64,000 bases of DNA. Origin: Durusdinium trenchii (lineage: Eukaryota; Sar; Dinophyceae; Suessiales; Symbiodiniaceae). Below, in pieces: positions 63,261-64,000 of the stretch (positions are counted from its first letter, which is position 1; the number at the start of each line of letters is the position of its first letter). A model generated the notes under the pieces. The model did not search any database. It was given only the letters and a program-made list of their open reading frames with translations, and had not been told where the DNA came from. Position numbers and translations under genes: made by a program. The stretch spans positions 551,772-615,771 of the forward strand of contig CAXAMN010023673.1 of the NCBI GenBank assembly GCA_963970005.1. Reading direction: 5' to 3'.

Positions 63261-64000
63261 ATGGCAGAGAAAGACAGAGACAGCTCACTTCGCTGTCACT
63301 GGGATGGTGATGCTTCGACCTGGCCCGACTACGTCAGGAAGGTCAGATTGGCCTATGAGAAGACTCGGAGGAGGCGTCGATCACAGTTGGGACCCGACCT
63401 TGTTTCCCAGCTCAGTGGCAAAGCATGGGTGGTCACTCAGGAGATTGATCACCGACAGTTGACTTCTCCCACAGGCGCTCGCTACCTCATCCAGTTCCTT
63501 GAAGACCGACTTGCACGTGTGCCGATTCCTGATGCAGGTTCACGAGCTGAAGATCTTCTACTACGGATGAGGCGAGCTCCCGGACAAAGTATGGCTACCT
63601 GGTGCCACTTGGTTCGTGAGAACTATAGGAAGTTGCAGCGGGCCCTCAAGCGAGCTCGCCTTGATGGAAAAGGTGGTTCCAAGTCCGGCACTTCTCCGAC
63701 CTCGAGCCCTATGGCAAGACGCCAGAGTTTTGGTTCGGTGCCTGAACCAGCTGCTGAAGATGAAGGATCAGAGCATGCGAGAAAAGAACCGGCTTCCGCC
63801 TCAGCTCCTGCGGAGGCCTCAGCTGCTGAAGGAGAACGGTCTCGTTCAAAAGGCCGTGAAAAGGGTTCACCTTCTCGATCAGGTGACCGATCAGAATCCA
63901 GCAGCTCTGATGAGACGATGGAGCAACTTTGGGATGATCTTGATCAAGGCCTACCAGAAGTTCTTCCGACTGAGTTGATCGGTTGGCTCATGCTTCGTCG
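63261..64000 (+). CDS. Gag of a second LTR retroelement (partial, runs off the window)
   Basis: ATG 63261 opens a frame that reaches the window end without a stop (246 codons). The N-terminus reads CHWDGDASTWPDYVRKVRLA, a Gag-type helical start. Then ARYLIQFLEDRLARVPIPDA and LLRMRRAPGQSMATW follow, whose RRAPGQS is shared with the Gag of the 45.5-kb element. A Ser/Glu/Arg-rich linker and LPTELIGWLMLRR come next. These are typical of copia-like Gag proteins of dinoflagellate elements. The start could lie further upstream, since the frame remains open for some distance. It is a different subfamily from the complete element because the rest of Gag does not align. Confidence 0.8.
   Translation, partial: MAEKDRDSSLRCHWDGDASTWPDYVRKVRLAYEKTRRRRRSQLGPDLVSQLSGKAWVVTQEIDHRQLTSPTGARYLIQFLEDRLARVPIPDAGSRAEDLLLRMRRAPGQSMATWCHLVRENYRKLQRALKRARLDGKGGSKSGTSPTSSPMARRQSFGSVPEPAAEDEGSEHARKEPASASAPAEASAAEGERSRSKGREKGSPSRSGDRSESSSSDETMEQLWDDLDQGLPEVLPTELIGWLMLR

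Overview
The window looks like nuclear DNA of a dinoflagellate, most likely a Symbiodiniaceae-type genome. That is an inference from gene structure, not a database match. The eukaryotic genes I could reconstruct are cut into many very short exons (20-170 nt). In three genes plus one junction of a fourth, protein continuity fixes 28 introns: 7 start with GT, 13 with GC and 8 with GA, nearly all end in AG, and the next exon usually starts with G. This donor mix is characteristic of dinoflagellates. Every recognised gene and both retroelements lie on the + strand, which also fits unidirectional dinoflagellate gene clusters. Three 10-N assembly gaps are present.

Layout, left to right. 0.1-2.5 kb: a 26S proteasome lid subunit gene (RPN6/PSMD11), 5' end outside the window. 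2.5-11 kb: mostly unrecognised sequence, with one 228-codon repeat-bearing ORF at 9.05-9.73 kb. 11.0-12.9 kb: a membrane acyltransferase-3 family gene. 14.8-19.6 kb: a cytochrome P450 with I-helix, ExxR, PERF and heme-loop motifs, each recovered only after intron removal. 20.3-20.9 kb: a CEP164-like basal-body protein interrupted by an assembly gap. 21-29 kb: unrecognised, with isolated plausible exons and clusters of a dispersed TAGTAACAAG-type repeat. 29.2-36.4 kb: a repeat-dominated block (fold-back elements, a 30-bp palindrome in tandem, CA-type microsatellite, 111-bp and 60-bp satellites). 39.1-42.2 kb: a composite of nested direct and inverted repeats. 42.5-43.6 kb: a rhodanese-domain gene. 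45.5-55.15 kb: a complete, young Ty1/copia-like LTR retrotransposon with 138-bp LTRs, a 5-bp target duplication, tRNA-type primer site, gag, protease, a cytosine-methyltransferase-like domain, integrase, reverse transcriptase and RNase H. 55.3-58.8 kb: repeats related to the 39-42 kb block. 61.77-62.54 kb: a 21-bp minisatellite. 63.08 kb to the end: the 5' part of a second retroelement with the same primer site.

The most interesting signal is a recurring ~95-nt domain in the 39.9-41.1 and 55.4-58.6 kb repeats. It occurs in three sequence versions that share almost no stem sequence, yet all can form the same closing stem, H-type pseudoknot and hairpin around an invariant CAACGAAGCT linker. Compensatory changes in every helix point to selection on RNA (or single-strand) structure. 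I do not recognise it as a known ribozyme or riboswitch. Other points: a P450 heme motif split by a 69-nt GA-AG in-frame intron; an A-tailed repeat in introns of two unrelated genes; and three retroelement frameshifts, each explained by one missing base in a homopolymer.
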